Positions 26,101 through 39,050 of a stretch of 64,000 nt of DNA are shown here, one piece after another; within the stretch, counting starts at the first letter, position 1; each line of letters starts with the position of its first letter. Made by a program: the position numbers and the translations under genes. Location: NCBI RefSeq assembly GCF_040807025.1, contig NC_090946.1, positions 4,940,001 to 5,004,000 on the forward strand, written 5' to 3'. The stretch comes from Struthio camelus. Its lineage: Eukaryota; Chordata; Aves; Struthioniformes; Struthionidae. Below the pieces are notes generated by a model. The model was not told the DNA's origin, made no database searches, and was given only the letters and a program-made list of their open reading frames with translations.

Positions 26101-27689
26101 ATTAACTCGTGATTGAAAAAGAGACTGAATAAAATAAAAAAGTACAGCCCATGCACAACAACACACCTGGATAAAGATGGAAATACTTCAGGGTCGAAAC
26201 CTTCACAAGGTAGTTACTGCATGAGGCAACAACAGAAAACCTTGACAGCAATGCTGGCTCTCTATTCCTATCTCAACAAGGCTAACGCTTATTGCAGAAG
26301 GATACTGCATAGATTACGAACAAATAAAGTCCTATAAAGATAGAGACCACTAGAAGTAGAAATGTAACAGAAACATGCACCGATTTTCCACACCAATTCC
26401 CCTCCAGATAAATTGGTTGCAAATGGCATAGAAGCCCAAAGCTAAAACAGCATTTAGTGAAAAACATTTTTGTATTAAGTTGCATAGTACAGTAGTTAGC
26501 ATTTTTTAAGTTACACAAAAAGCCTTTTAAAGTCAATTAGAGGCACAGAGCACAAGGGGATACAGCACTGCTGTGAAGTTCAAAATGCTGCCTGCTGTCC
26601 TCCCTTGGAAAGGTTGTACAACAGTAGCTCAACAGTTCAAAGGCTCACAGACTCTGCAGGTACTGGCAGGCAAAGCCATCACACTGGAAAGTCCACAGCC
26701 ATTTCCTAGTCACACTAAACTAGTGCAGTGATACAAGACCCGACCAGAAATGAGGTTCACTGCCTCTGAACACACCGAAGTCAAAGTTCAGCTCCTTTGC
26801 TTTATGCTCCAGTGCAGGTATGATGGTGTTTCTTATACCATTGCCCTCTCCATACGCTTTAACACCTCCCAGGACTCACAGCTAACCATCAGTAATACAC
26901 ATGCCTCTGTATAACACCTTCCCGAGTGGCCCACTGGGATTAAATTAGTCTTCTCTGAAGGAGACACAGGATGCACAGAAGCAACCAGTGATTTTGTTAT
27001 CAACACTACACCACAAGACTGCTTTTCAACTACACTAATGAACTAAACCAAAATCTGGAGTGAAAAAACAGCTTCCTTCACAGAATTACAGACAAGTTCT
27101 ACAAATACAGGCTTAAGATGATACTCATTACATCAGTCAGGACCAAGAACATACATGGGGGAAAAAGCAGCTGAAAATTTAAGCTAGCTGCTGGAGCACG
27201 TTTTATGCTCCAGTAACTTGCTTTTCCAGCTACTTCCCTTTCTGCTCGTCCCTCTGCATGTGAGTTATATGAACACACTCTCCTTGAACAAATTAAGCTC
27301 AATGGGCCAATTCTAACATGAACACAGAGGGCAAGTATTATATGTCAATAAACAGGTGCAAGCCCAAAGGCATCTACACGCAAGGAAAAAAAAAAAAAAA
27401 CACCAAAGACCAAAAAGGCTTAAATACATACACTGATCAAGATGCACTTTTCACTGAGCATCATTAAGTAATTCTTCATCTATTGCTCTTTCTTTTAGGG
27501 AGCACTTCCTTTTGACAGAGCTGACTGTGCAAATCCCTCTTTGAGGATCTAGGCAGAGGCAGCATTACACTGTGCTAGAGGGGCACTGTTGTCAATGTAA
27601 GAGTTGGACAAAGTAATACTAGCAGAATTTTCTCATGAGAAGTCAGGTTTCTCATTCATGAAACCTTTCCCTGTAAGAAAGGAAAAGTT

Positions 27690-27711
27690 AAAAAAAAAAA
27701 AAAAAAAAAAA
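27690..27711. repeat. Poly(A) run, 22 bases
   Basis: An uninterrupted A22 lies in intergenic sequence. No retroposed coding sequence could be recognised upstream of it, so I record it only as a homopolymer. Confidence 0.8.
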
Positions 27712-29601
27712 GGCCTGGTCTTCTCTCCAGCCCTCCAAGTTATTACTGTGATTATCAACTAAAAAATTAAAGCTATTGTGGTGTTTATTTTCCCTTGACA
27801 CTTTACAGCGGTGCACTTTGTCACTTTGTGTTTCAGAACTAAGTTGCACCTGAAGCACATGTGCATGAGAATGCAGTGCTCTGTGCCATGGAAACTTTTA
27901 AAGGCTCTTCGCAGAGGATGAAAATCTGAAACTCAGTCCCTAAACAATAAGGAGACTCAAAACTTCCATTATTGCAGGAAAGTTGGCATTATAGAACCAT
28001 CAATATGCTTAATCAACAGAAAACAAATAAAAAATAGGTTCCCAGTAAGCACAGATACCACTATTCCAGCCATAGTCTTAGACACCATGCTTTTATAGCA
28101 ACATCACACTAAGTCTTGAGACTCTTGTTAATATCTTTATAACATTGAAATTAAGGGCCTTTCAGGCTTTACTCTATTTTTTTGTCCAAATGGACTTTCA
28201 ACACCTCCCCTTCACATAGATCTGCGCATACTGGAAATTCCATGACAAAGATCTGTTTGCAAATAACTCGCTGACCATTTGTGTAAGGATTCTAATCCTA
28301 CTCCTGATTTGTAACATTTTCTGTCTGGGAAACAACACAAAAGCCTATGTCATATCTGGCCTGACAAAAATACGCTAGTTAGAGAAACACTATCTACTTT
28401 GCTTAAGTGAGCTTTTCTTTAGATGACCAGTGAAAGGAAAGATCGAAGTGGAGCTCAAGTAATATAACACATAAGACTGGCTTTTCAGATCTCAGGTTTA
28501 CCAGACTAGTGACCCTACCATCTAAAAACTTGTGCTCTAGATGCAGATAACAGTTTCAGTACAAAGATGGAAACATAATGCAGAAATTCACAGTCCAGGA
28601 TGACAATCCAGATGTTACATGTTGCAGTCAACCCACTTCCTAAGAAAACCCTAATACTCTGAATTTTAAAAAGTTAACTTGCACGTCGAAACCAATCCAG
28701 ACAAGCCATTTTGGTTACTAGAAATATCTGTAAAGTGTACTTAGTCACTGATTTCTTAAAACAGTCTGCCATGAAGAGCAACAAGCACAGAAACACAAAC
28801 TGACTCATTGAGATGGCATAGCCAACCTGCAAAGGGAATGCATTTCCTCCTGAAGACTATGATTTCTCCATGCCGGGGCAAGGATATAGAAAGATTTTAG
28901 CTGAAGAATCCAGGTCCAAAAGGGCTTTGAGAAACAAGGCTGTTTACGTCATTAAACCTTTCCGGTCATTAATTCTGGAATACTGCATCTTTACAAGCCA
29001 AATGCTTTCCCCTTACACACATAGTACAGCAGTAATAAAGTTAACAGGATGCTCCAGTTTTTACAGGTACAGAAATAAAAGTATTTCGCCTAAATCTCAC
29101 TTTGTCAGCAGAGAGGAAAGGATGCAGAAACAGAATCTAAGAACATACCAGGCCTACACTGTCATGATAGCTGTGACCAAATTAATATTGCCTATAAACT
29201 ATAGGCACCAGAAGGGGAAGGAGCCATTAGCAACAGGTCTATTCCCTTTGGTAAAGGGGATCTGAACACTGCCACTGTCCCAGAGAACCTTTTTTATGAA
29301 CATTACAAAACAGGTGAAGAGCTTTAAGTTGTTACTGCTACTGAATACAAGGCATTTCCACAGTTACATGACAAGTTGGAAGAGAGCCATGCAGCCCATT
29401 TAATTCAATTCACTTCCTCTTATATCTGCTCTACACAGCCATGCTCTATTAGTCTTCTGAGAGTAATAGTTTTTAAACAGAAAAATGTCAAAAGTTTATG
29501 TACATCCAACGTATATTATTCAAAACCACTAGAGACTCTCCACATCTGAGCTGCTGTCCAGGACCAGTGCAATTCCAGACTCAGTACAATTCCACCTAGC
29601 T

Positions 29602-29607
29602 TTTATT
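29602..29607 (-). promoter_or_regulatory. INAFM2: Candidate INAFM2 poly(A) signal (AATAAA on minus strand)
   Basis: TTTATT on the + strand reads as AATAAA for a transcript running leftward from INAFM2. It would give a 3' UTR of about 2.4 kb. Another hexamer at 30551-30556 would give a shorter UTR of about 1.5 kb. The sequence alone does not decide between them. Confidence 0.25.
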
Positions 29608-29810
29608 TATCTTTAAAGGTTTTAAAAGTTAAACACAAGCTCCCTCCCAGAGATGCTTCCCAACTACTTCTGGATTTAGAGCACCACATCCAATGAACAG
29701 ACTAAACTCCAGTGGCACCAAGGAATGGGTCTGTTTCCTTTCTCCTTTACTCATTCCCCACTCAGAGGGCTGCAGAAAACCTTCCCCTGTACAACTAGAG
29801 AGGGACTGCA

Positions 29811-29831
29811 AGCAGCAGCAGCAGCAGCAGG
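29811..29831. repeat. Short CAG/CTG trinucleotide repeat
   Basis: About seven AGC/CAG units occur in a row, reading as CTG on the strand of INAFM2. The run is short and of ordinary length for a vertebrate genome. Confidence 0.8.
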
Positions 29832-31566
29832 AACCAGAGCATCTGCACATATCAGGCAGCCTTCCACACAGGGCTACAAAACAGCCAAGGGAATGAAATC
29901 ACACTGCTATGTAATGAGCACAAATGAAGCTAAACCCAACCAACCATTTGGCCAAAACTAAAAGAGAGTGCTGCTGTCAGGGTACCCACCAGTCCTGCCA
30001 CTGCAGCACATAAATAGGAAGAGTTGAGAAGCAGCTCATGAGATAATAGTATGGCAGGGCAACGAACCACTAAGGCAGCAGCTTTTGGTTATCTCCTTCT
30101 CTGCCTCTTGCTTTCTTTAACTGTCCTTCCTTGCAGAAAAGTGGTAAAGCTTACATGCATGCTTTTGTCGAGAATGACGGAAATAATGATCTTTTTTGCT
30201 TCCCACTAGCTAGCCACCTTTTCTAACATATTAAGAACATGCAGACTTTCCTGTGTGCTCTCTGGAAAACTGGAAGGGAAAGATAAAGATTACACTTAAA
30301 CTGCTCCCTTTTGCCCACAGTTTCTTTCTGGAGGTCCTCTGTTCTACGTCTCTATCTTCAACAGATGCTCCAAAGGCAGTGCCAAGTTAGAGCAGGCTTA
30401 ACAAAACTAAGACACTAGTCTAAGGCATACAGATTTAGGTAGGAAATTTTTTTTTTTTAAGTTGAGGGAAATAGAAAAGTGAGGTGCCATATATTTTACA
30501 GTATAGTTGTGATTTACACAGCTGAAATGTGCTTTGATGTGGCATACATTTTTATTCTCAGTGCTAGGGGAGAATTTCTAAGCTCCAGTGATATTTCACT
30601 GGCATGCTGAATAGCTTGGCAGCTTAACAGTTAATTCATCATCTAAAAGCATCAAACTGAAAAGCAGCTGCTCAGAATGACACAGGTCATCAAGCCACTT
30701 GCTCTCATGTCCAGAGAGTTACCAAATATGCTTATTCTTACACAAATTACTCACTGATAGCCCTCATTCTACAGCCATTAAAGGGCACTTTTCCCACTGT
30801 TTTGAACTACATGACATGAAAGCATCAAGTCCTGAGGGAAATCTGCTCAGTGTGCATCCTAAGCCAGCTAGCAAAAACACACCTCCAGAGGGCACTGGCC
30901 CCAGGTGAGACCGAGTTACCACAATTTACAGACTTACCATCTGTAAGCCCAGCCACCCCATGCAGGCAAGAGAACGAGCATACAGGCCACCACACAGGTA
31001 ACGGCACCTTGCACCACCGCAGCTGCCCATCAGCACTCACTGTGAGAGCTCCATCTGCTTCTCCTGCGGAAGTGCAAACCTTCTCTCCTCACAAATGCAT
31101 AGTTGCCATGAATAGCAGGGGTTATACACATCTGACTGGCGGAGATTTCTCTAAGCCTCACCTATGAAGACCAATGACAAATGAATCAACACAAGTGCTA
31201 CAGTTTGCCTATTGCAGCAGGCAAATCACTTTCGCTACCCAGTCTTTCCAGTCCTACGCTCCCTCCCAGTCCGCTCCCCCCACCCCAAAGAGAATATACC
31301 GTATTGCAGAGACTTTCATATTGGGAAAATATTTTAATATAGTAAACAAGTCAATTTACCTTTCACATATTTTTAAATAAGTTTATGCTCATTGTTAAAC
31401 AAAAACTGGCTTTACTGAATGGTTTACAGCCTCTAAATTCATACTGTTCCCAGTTGATCTTGTAAATAGTGAAGGATTTGGACACCAATATCCTTTCATA
31501 GGTAACAGACCGGCATAAATAGCACATGAATTCAACGCAGATTCAAAGGGAGAAGCTAGTCCCGGT

Positions 31567-31588
31567 GGGGGGGGGGGGGGGGGGGGGG
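31567..31588 (+). repeat. Poly(G) homopolymer, 22 bases
   Basis: An uninterrupted G22 follows cccggt and precedes agaacg. It sits just outside the CpG island on the 3' side of INAFM2, and reads as C22 in that transcript. Such tracts can form G-quadruplexes, and their length is often unreliable in assemblies. Confidence 0.85.
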
Positions 31589-32050
31589 AGAACGAAGCCA
31601 CAAAATTCCCTTTCGAGGAAAGATGAGGGAGAAGGGGGGAAAAAAAAGTACCAGAGTTCTACTAGTAAAAACACTTCCTTCCCTTGCTGACCCCTCGACC
31701 GGGTCAGCGTCCAGCCTGAGCTCTTTGGGCCGCGGGGCGAGCCGCCGTCCTCCGCCGGCGCACCTCCCTCCGGCCGGCCGCGACGGCGCGCTGGGGCGGC
31801 CCCAGGGGCGGGCACGGTCCTGAGAAGCGGCAGAAGCACGGCCGCCCCCCCGCAAGCCGCTCTCCCGACCGGGGTTGGGGGGGGGGTCCCCTCGCTGCCA
31901 GCAATAGCCCTTGGAGGGAGGGAGGGAGGGGGCGAAGCCGCCGCTGCGGGACTCCGAGGCCTCCTCTCCCGCCGGGCCTCCCTGGTTGAGGGCGGTGCGG
32001 GGCGACCGTTAACGGCTCCCCCCCCCGGGGGGCGGGGCGCCCCGCTGGCC

Positions 32051-32581
<531 letters not shown>

Positions 32582-32730
32582 TCAGGACATGATGCTGCTA
32601 CCGCCGATCCTACTGCCTCCCTGCTGCTGCCGCTGCCACCGCCGCGGCCCGCGCTGCTCCCGCTGCCCGGCGGCTCCGCCAGCCTCGGCGAACGCGCGGA
32701 GGCGGAGAGCAGCGCCGTGGCGGGGCGGCC

Positions 32731-32817
32731 CTTAAAGCGGCGACACCGCCCGCTTGGGGGGGACCCCACGGTAGCAGCGGCGGCCGCCGGCAGGGTCGTG
32801 CTTAAAGGGGCAACGCC
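32731..32817 (+). promoter_or_regulatory. Pair of CTTAAAGNGGC motifs upstream of INAFM2
   Basis: CTTAAAGCGGCGACACCGCC at 32731 and CTTAAAGGGGCAACGCC at 32801 lie exactly 70 bp apart, 230-320 bp upstream of the INAFM2 start codon. Two further relatives occur at 33995 and 34052. The repetition suggests binding sites for one factor, but I cannot name it. Confidence 0.4.
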
Positions 32818-32832
32818 ATCGCTCCCTCCCCG

Positions 32833-32880
32833 CGCGAGGGGCCGTTGGGGCGCGTGCGCGCGCGAGGGGCCGTTGGGGCG
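32833..32880 (+). repeat. 20-bp direct repeat in the CpG island
   Basis: The sequence cgcgaggggccgttggggcg occurs at 32833-32852 and again at 32861-32880, an exact repeat with a period of 28 bp. It is likely a local tandem duplication within the promoter region. Confidence 0.85.
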
Positions 32881-32946
32881 GGCGCCCCTGAGGGGGAGCG
32901 GCGACCGTTTAGGGGCTCGCGTGGCCGCGGGTGCGTTTGAGGGGGC

Positions 32947-32957
32947 GAATAAAAGGG
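32947..32957 (+). promoter_or_regulatory. TATA-like box facing away from INAFM2
   Basis: gaataaaaggg reads as an A/T-rich TATA-like element embedded in otherwise CpG-rich sequence, pointing rightward. It could drive a divergent non-coding transcript from the island. There is no coding frame of recognised family downstream. Confidence 0.25.
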
Positions 32958-33994
32958 GGCTGCGGCCTGCCTGGGGCTCCTACCTTGCTCCCCCGCAACG
33001 GCCTACTGCCTTGCTTTTGTGGTGTTATTGTGGGCTTCGCCCGCGCTCGCAGGGCAACAACCCTTTTACCTTAGCGGGCGTGCTTAGGCCCTGGTGAGTC
33101 AGGGTCCGCAGGTGCAGCGAAGCCTTTCCCCCCCCCCCCCCGGCCCAGCGCTGCAGAAGGAGCTCAGAAACGTCCCTCCGTCTTCTTAACAAGAAGGGGA
33201 GTTACTTCTTGATGCCACCCTGTCTGCGGGTGGGTATGTGATGCCACCTGCAGCTTTTGGGAAGTTTGAAGGATGCCCCCTAGCTAAGCAGTAATTTTTG
33301 GAGAGGTTACTTTAGTTCCCTGCTAATTGGGCTGATCCCAAACCTGCCAAAATTATTTAAAGCCGCCTTGTTGCTGCTGTATGATGACGATTGGCTTTAC
33401 TCTCTGTATGCTAGTTAGGCCCCCACGAGAGCATTATATCGTTTTTTTCTGAAGACAGCTGAAACACTGCCCTAGGGTATGGATCAACCACCCCAGAGAG
33501 AGCTGCTGACTTTCTGGAAGGATTTAGCTGCTCCTTTTAAAACCATTCCATTTTCTCCCTCTCCTAAACCTTAGGACCGTCATGCTGAAAACCTTTTGCT
33601 TACAAGAGGTGGCGGTTCTGAAAGAGGCTTAACAGCAGCTGGAGAAATGAGTGATGCCCAGAAAGGCCTCAGAGGAAATGAGTGACTGAATTTCAGGTGA
33701 AGTGTGGCATTTTCTTTTTCCTCCTAAGAGCAAGAAAGAATGGCGGGCTGGGAGAGAAGGGATAAACCTCTGAATTCCCTACAGCATGCAGCGAGGAACT
33801 TGCAACCCTGGGGCAGAAAATATATTGGAGTAACTTCTTTAAAAAAAAAAAAAGCCTTACAAAAAAGCCTAATTTTTGGCAAAACGTGTTGACTGAAAGG
33901 TGCGGGGGTGGCATCGTAACGGTGATCTGTGCCTGCCGACCCCCAGCCCTTGCACTGAGCTCGGGGCTCTCAGCGCCTAACAGCCGAGGCGCTT

Positions 33995-34070
33995 CTTAAA
34001 GGGGAAATGCAGCCGCGTAGCGCGGGCAGTTGGCGGCTCCAGCTTATCCTTCTTAAAAGGGTAACGTCGC
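33995..34070 (+). promoter_or_regulatory. Second pair of CTTAAARGGG motifs
   Basis: CTTAAAGGGGAAATGC at 33995 and CTTAAAAGGGTAACGTCGC at 34052 lie in a small GC-rich island (about 33,940-34,070) that is separate from the main CpG island. They resemble the pair at 32731 and 32801. This may be a secondary promoter or enhancer. Confidence 0.35.
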
Positions 34071-34721
34071 AGTATTTTGGGGACTAAACTGTACGTCAGA
34101 GTGGACTGCTTTTGATGAGTGTAGCAGCCTGGCCTCTATGGCTATTGCCAGCAGAACTCATTCTTCCCTGCCCCTACAAGCTGATCTGCTTGTAGGAGAG
34201 AGCAGCTATGCAGATGGGGGATGTTCTATATCCAGACCGTGCACTCAGTGTAAGAAGGGAAGGGCAAAAGGACGGTCTAGCTAAAGGGTGTCACATCGTG
34301 CTGCTTGCTGTCTTTGGAGACCCCCCTGCCTTTTGGCCTCAGCACAAGTCTCACCTGTAGTAGTACAAATCATGGCTACACATTCTAGATAGACAGGAGT
34401 GACTAGATCCCACTGTGACTATCTTGGCAGCAATGGTAGGAGTAACAATGAATTCACTGCCTATTCAGGGCAGAGGGGACTTATTGATAACATGAGGTGA
34501 CATGAACGAACTTTGTAGTTGGCAGTCTGATATGGTGCCTAGCCATTCATGCGTCAACGTACATTCCCTCTTTCCATTACTGAAAAATGACATTTTAGAA
34601 ACTGTGAAATAAAACATTTGTCTTTCTCCATGTAGCAAAAGGTAACACTTCTTACAGCTTGAAAAGAGCTAATGTTAACAGTATTGTTCTTGTTTAACGT
34701 TAATCCTCTTAAGCTAGTGCC

Positions 34722-34844
34722 AACTTGCCTGGATGCGATCCTGGGCAATGCGCTCTAGATGACCCTGCTTGAGCAGGAGGGTTGGACTGGATGATCTCCA
34801 GAGGTCCCGTCCAACCTTGGCCATTCTGTGACTCTGTAACGACA
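34722..34844 (+). mobile_element. CR1 LINE 3' end, 5'-truncated, + strand
   Basis: The stretch contains the CR1 3' signature ctgcttgagcaggagggttg followed by gactggatgatctccagag and the terminal ccattctgtgactctgta, which is the degenerate 8-bp CR1 tail repeat. Only about 120 bp remain, a common length for avian CR1 insertions, which are usually heavily truncated at the 5' end. The call rests on the recognised tail. Confidence 0.8.
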
Positions 34845-37654
34845 TGCAATATCTTTCTGAAACACTCAATTTTCATGAAATGTTGGTATAACCCAGTATG
34901 TCTAGGGAACATTCATTACAGAGTTTTATGACTTTTCTACAGGCCCCTTCTCTCTCTTGTCCTGGTTTGCACCTGACCATTCCGCTCCAGTTGGAGCCAA
35001 ATTTTATGGACCTGAATAACACGAACTGATTTAAGATTGTTGGCATCCTACTGACACAGCTTTTTTGAGTCAAAGAAATACATCTTCTGTGTTGTTCTAC
35101 AGATTCAATACACAGGTTCCCTTGGGTTCTGTATGCTGAATTGAAGTGGTAAATGTGGATTCACGGCAATTTCTACAAAATGGATTTTCTACTAATTCTT
35201 CAGGCTAGTTTTTCTTAATGATCAGCTAATGCCAACCCCTCATTCCCTAGCTTCTCTTATTTCATTCAGCAGCTGTCCACTGCTGTGTCTTTCCCTTGCA
35301 TTTTAAACAAAAGTTCTATGATTTCATTATGACTTGAACATACTTTTCTTCTGTTTTAAGTATATCCTTCTGAACCATTTCTTTTGTGATCAGAGACTTC
35401 AGTTTCCCATTGGTTTTTGTGCTACAAAGTATTTCAGGGTTCTGGGTTTGGACCTTTTTTGTCTAGCATCCTTTCCTAGATCTTCATCCTGTGTTTTAAC
35501 CCATCCTCTAAACTTTGCCTATCTTTATTTATGGTCTTGCTGGCCTTTGGTCTTCTTGCTGCAAAGACAGGTCCTTCATATAGTAGAGTCTCATTGGATT
35601 GCTATCTGTGTCCATCCAGAATTCTTCAAATGATCTATGTAGAAATAATTTCTTTCCAAACTCTTGTACTCTCTTTGGTCTCTTATGGCATTGCTACTGA
35701 AAATATTCTCCTGAAAGACTCATTAATTTTTACCTTCCACAGTTCCTTTTCTTATGCTCTTCCTTAAATCCAGTTTTGGAATTTTGGGGGAGAGGATTGA
35801 CATAATCAGAGAGTTCTTCCAGGGTTGAACATGACCTTGACAGTCTTTGCCTAGTGAGTTTCTAGTCCATGTTATCTTTCTGCTTTTTAAATCTGTCCGT
35901 GTACATGTTATATCCTTCTTTATTGTTTAATTTTATGCTGTTGTAGCATCGAAAAGTTAGAAGTCAAAAATCAGAGCCCTGATATTGCTAGGTATTCAGA
36001 TGTGTAGCATGTCAGTATTGATGAAGGATGTTTAAAAGAGGTGGTAGGTTGATACAGGAAATAAAGGCACAGCAGGTAAAGTGAGGTGGTTGGGATTAAC
36101 GTAATAAAAAGCAGTCACACCTACATGCCCTAGTCCTACCTCCCCAAGATCAGATGCTCCCCTCCTAGGAAGGAAACCAGTCCTTCTTAAACTCTGTGCA
36201 AATGATTGCTGCTCTTTCACTGATGCTGGGGCTCTACAGACACGAAGGACGTGCACTGGATTCACAGAAACCATCCCAGCAAAAGTGGCGAGTGCGATGT
36301 GCTTGGAAGGTGACTACGCCTTACATCACTTGAACGTAGATTCTAGGAGCAGCTAAAGCTGTGTCAGCTATAAAATATGCAATAGATAATTCAGCGTATG
36401 CTATCTTAACACTCTTTGATGACTCCCCAACTCTTGATCCCCTTGCCTTTGCCACTCCAGGACTGCAGATATGTAGTTGTTATAAAATTGAACAATAATT
36501 CTTGAGTTGTAAGCCTTGAGATTTGTTGTCTGCGTGTCTCTGCTGCATTTAGTGCAGGTTCCAACAGTACAAAAGCTAACTTGGATACACCTATTCAAGC
36601 TGCAGTGTACCTTCTAACTGCAGTGTAGACTTGCTCTTCATCAAAGGAAAGCAATTCTACCATAGTATTGAAGGAACTGTGTGTTCTTAAGCCCCTCTTC
36701 CCTATGCCAAGCCCTCTGCAGCCTCTGCCCTGGATAAGACAGGAGGTGTGTTCATTCAGTACGAAGCCTTGTTGGCTTTTGACGTGGTCAGGTGTAAACG
36801 TTTCTTTTCACCGTGAACAGATCGGTGCAAGTTTCTCTCCAGGTCCCTTTGTTCAAGTGCAAGGCAGCTAGCAGAGGGTGTGTGCCTTGTGTTCCTGAAC
36901 TTAGCTCTTTGCTAGCAATAGCCTTTGAGACAAATGAGAGCCAGGACACCAGGGCTACAATAATGATATTTTCTTTTTGTCTTCTGGATTTTAGCAGAAA
37001 TACCAGTCTGTGCATCGATTAAACTCCTCTGGTGCAGAAAGAGAGCTCTGGGGAGCAGAGTACAGAGAGGTCTTATGAAGTCAGTGAATGTGTCAGACAT
37101 TAGACAAAGCTTGGAAATTAGCCCTCTGAGAGCTTTTGCCTGAAAAGCTCAAAAGAGATCACTCACCTGCTACAAATGGAATTAAGGGTACATGGTGCAT
37201 CCTGGGACTGGACCTGCCAAAAAAGGGCTGCTGAATAGCCAATGGACATCTAGTCTTTCTCCCACTATGGCTCAAGCACTGTACTCTTTGGGGTCCTGTT
37301 GTGGATAAGCTTCTCTGTTTTTTGACTTCTGTGGCTTGCGGGTCCACCAGGAATCTCATTTACTTATGAGGCTTTTACTTATTTCCTTAAGTCTGGGTTT
37401 AGTTGAAAATCTAAGTGCTGAGATGGATTGTTCAAGCTTTGGCCTTCCACCTACCTGAACGGCACTGCTTGAATTCCACTCTCACCTGTTGCAGTGGGTT
37501 GTCTCAGTTTGCTCTGCAAGGGCCCCTTATGGATGCAGCTAAATAAACTTATATTATTGATCTGCTATGTTCAGAGTCATAGTATCTAATGCTTCAGGAC
37601 AGAGAAGACTTAATTAAGGGAAGATTATTGGCTTAACGTATTACCTCTGTACAG

Positions 37655-37842
37655 ACTTTGCCTCTGAGAATAGTGACACACTGGAATGGATTGCCTAGGA
37701 GGTTGTTGAGTCTCCACTGTTAGTGGATGCCTCCTAAAGTTCTTTGAACTAATAGTTCAAAGTGATTTAGTCACAGCTGACTCTACCTTGGGACAAGGGG
37801 TAGACTGGATGGCTTTCCAGAGTCCTCCTGACTCTATGCTTT
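37655..37842 (+). mobile_element. Old CR1 LINE 3' fragment, + strand
   Basis: The sequence reads like a diverged CR1 3' region: tggaatggattgcctagga, a gttgttgagtctccac segment, and ggtagactggatggctttcc near the end. No intact frame remains. It is more diverged than the copy at 34722, so probably from an older subfamily. Confidence 0.65.
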
Positions 37843-38260
37843 TCACTCAGCAAAGATAGTTATTCTGCCTTTCCTTCCTGTGTCCAGTCATTAAGAGGCA
37901 ATTTGATGTGACACCTACAAATGATCAACTTGCTCTGTGAGTGTGCATTTTGATTACTCTTTTTATACTAGCTTGTGTAACTCTAAAATCATTATTCACT
38001 ATTGTAACACTATGCAATCTCTTTTCTGAACACTAGCCCTGGTTTTTGTCTGTCTCTAGCAGTGTGACTTCTGCAGACAGATTGTAGACTCTGTAAAAGA
38101 ATCGTAATTTTTATTGTCTGTAAGTATGTTGCTTTTTAAACTTCATACTGTCTCCTTGGTTGTATTTGTGTGCTGGGGAGGGGAGAGGCTGCGGAGCTCT
38201 TCCTACCTGTCTCCTAATGTTTGAAATAAAAATGTTAAAATGTTTAATGTTAAAAGTTTG

Positions 38261-38390
38261 GGGCCAGACTCTTCCCTGTGGTGCCCAGTGACAGGACAAG
38301 AGGCAACGGGCAGAAACTGAAACACAGGCAGTTCTATCTGAACATGAGGAAGAACAACTTTCCTGTGAGGGTGACTGAGCACTGAAACAG
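38261..38390 (+). mobile_element. CR1 LINE fragment, end of the RT-ORF, + strand
   Basis: Translated on the + strand it gives the CR1 C-terminal signature: [17 protein letters not shown], then QFYLNMRKN and FPVRVTEH, before a stop. The same signature appears in the minus-strand copy at 39.4 kb, so this is a second, shorter and oppositely oriented CR1 piece about 1.1 kb away. Confidence 0.8.
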
Positions 38391-38997
38391 CGGATAATAT
38401 GAATTGTCTGTTGTTTTCATGATACGTCTCTAAAATTGAGAAAGGCTGCTAAGGGTGGCTTGACAGTGCCCTGGGCATTCACTGGAATAAGAAACTTTGT
38501 GATTTGCTTGAGTGTTAAGCTCTGTAATCCCAGGAATTCTTAGCACTCTAATGTGTTTCATGCATTGGTTCGTGGAGAGGAAATTTGCACCTATTTCACT
38601 AAGTGCGTTATTCCAAGAGTTGAACGCAGAAGAGTTTCTCCTTGGGAGTGAACCTGTGCTGTCAGTGTTGCCTGTGACTTTAAAAACAATCAATGTGCAA
38701 GAGTCTGAGGTCAAAAATCAGCACCTCAGCATTCCTTTTGCAAGGAGGAAATGTGCACGTACACCCATGCATGTGCACACACACACATAACATCTAAACG
38801 GTTTTTAGGGCTGTACTTTGAAAATAAGCCCTGTTTTTCAAGCAATTGGGCAGTGATGACTGATGGCCATGTTATCTGACTTTGCATCTCTTACTCTGAT
38901 TTTCAAGGTCTGCCTGAAGAAACTGAAATTACCTTCCTTTGCGTGCGGAAAATGAACGTGTGTGTGTTACGTTTCTCTCTGACACACATAACGAGAG

Positions 38998-39050
38998 ATA
39001 TATATATATGTGTGTGTGTAGATATGTGTATATATAAATATATATTAAAA
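38998..39050. repeat. AT/GT dinucleotide microsatellite
   Basis: Mixed (TA)n and (TG)n runs follow each other: tatatatatatgtgtgtgtg, then tgtgtatatataaatatata. Alternating purine-pyrimidine tracts of this kind are polymorphic and may adopt Z-DNA. Confidence 0.8.

Larger units (their letters stand above)
13300..29590. other. Intergenic stretch between CCDC9B and INAFM2
   Basis: Apart from the exon-like ORF at 23048 and simple repeats, I see nothing that can be called in these 16 kb. Open frames are short, lack family resemblance and occur on both strands at random density. Small tandem repeats include a doubled 13-mer tagcaaaagcaaa at 13041-13066, a (ccagg)n run near 14337-14356, an A16 run near 27384 and an A22 run at 27690-27711. 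Confidence 0.55.
29608..32050 (-). other. INAFM2: Probable INAFM2 3' UTR
   Basis: The stretch lies directly downstream of the INAFM2 stop on its coding strand and holds no supported exon or recognised transposon. It contains a short CAG/CTG trinucleotide run (29811-29831), a T-rich segment near 30450 and a G22 homopolymer at 31567. Calling it UTR is an inference from position and the poly(A) hexamers at its left end. Confidence 0.35.

Noticed and set aside
29811-29831. CAG repeat as a possible coding polyglutamine
   Set aside because: Only about seven units, no supported exon around it, and it lies in presumed 3' UTR or intergenic sequence.
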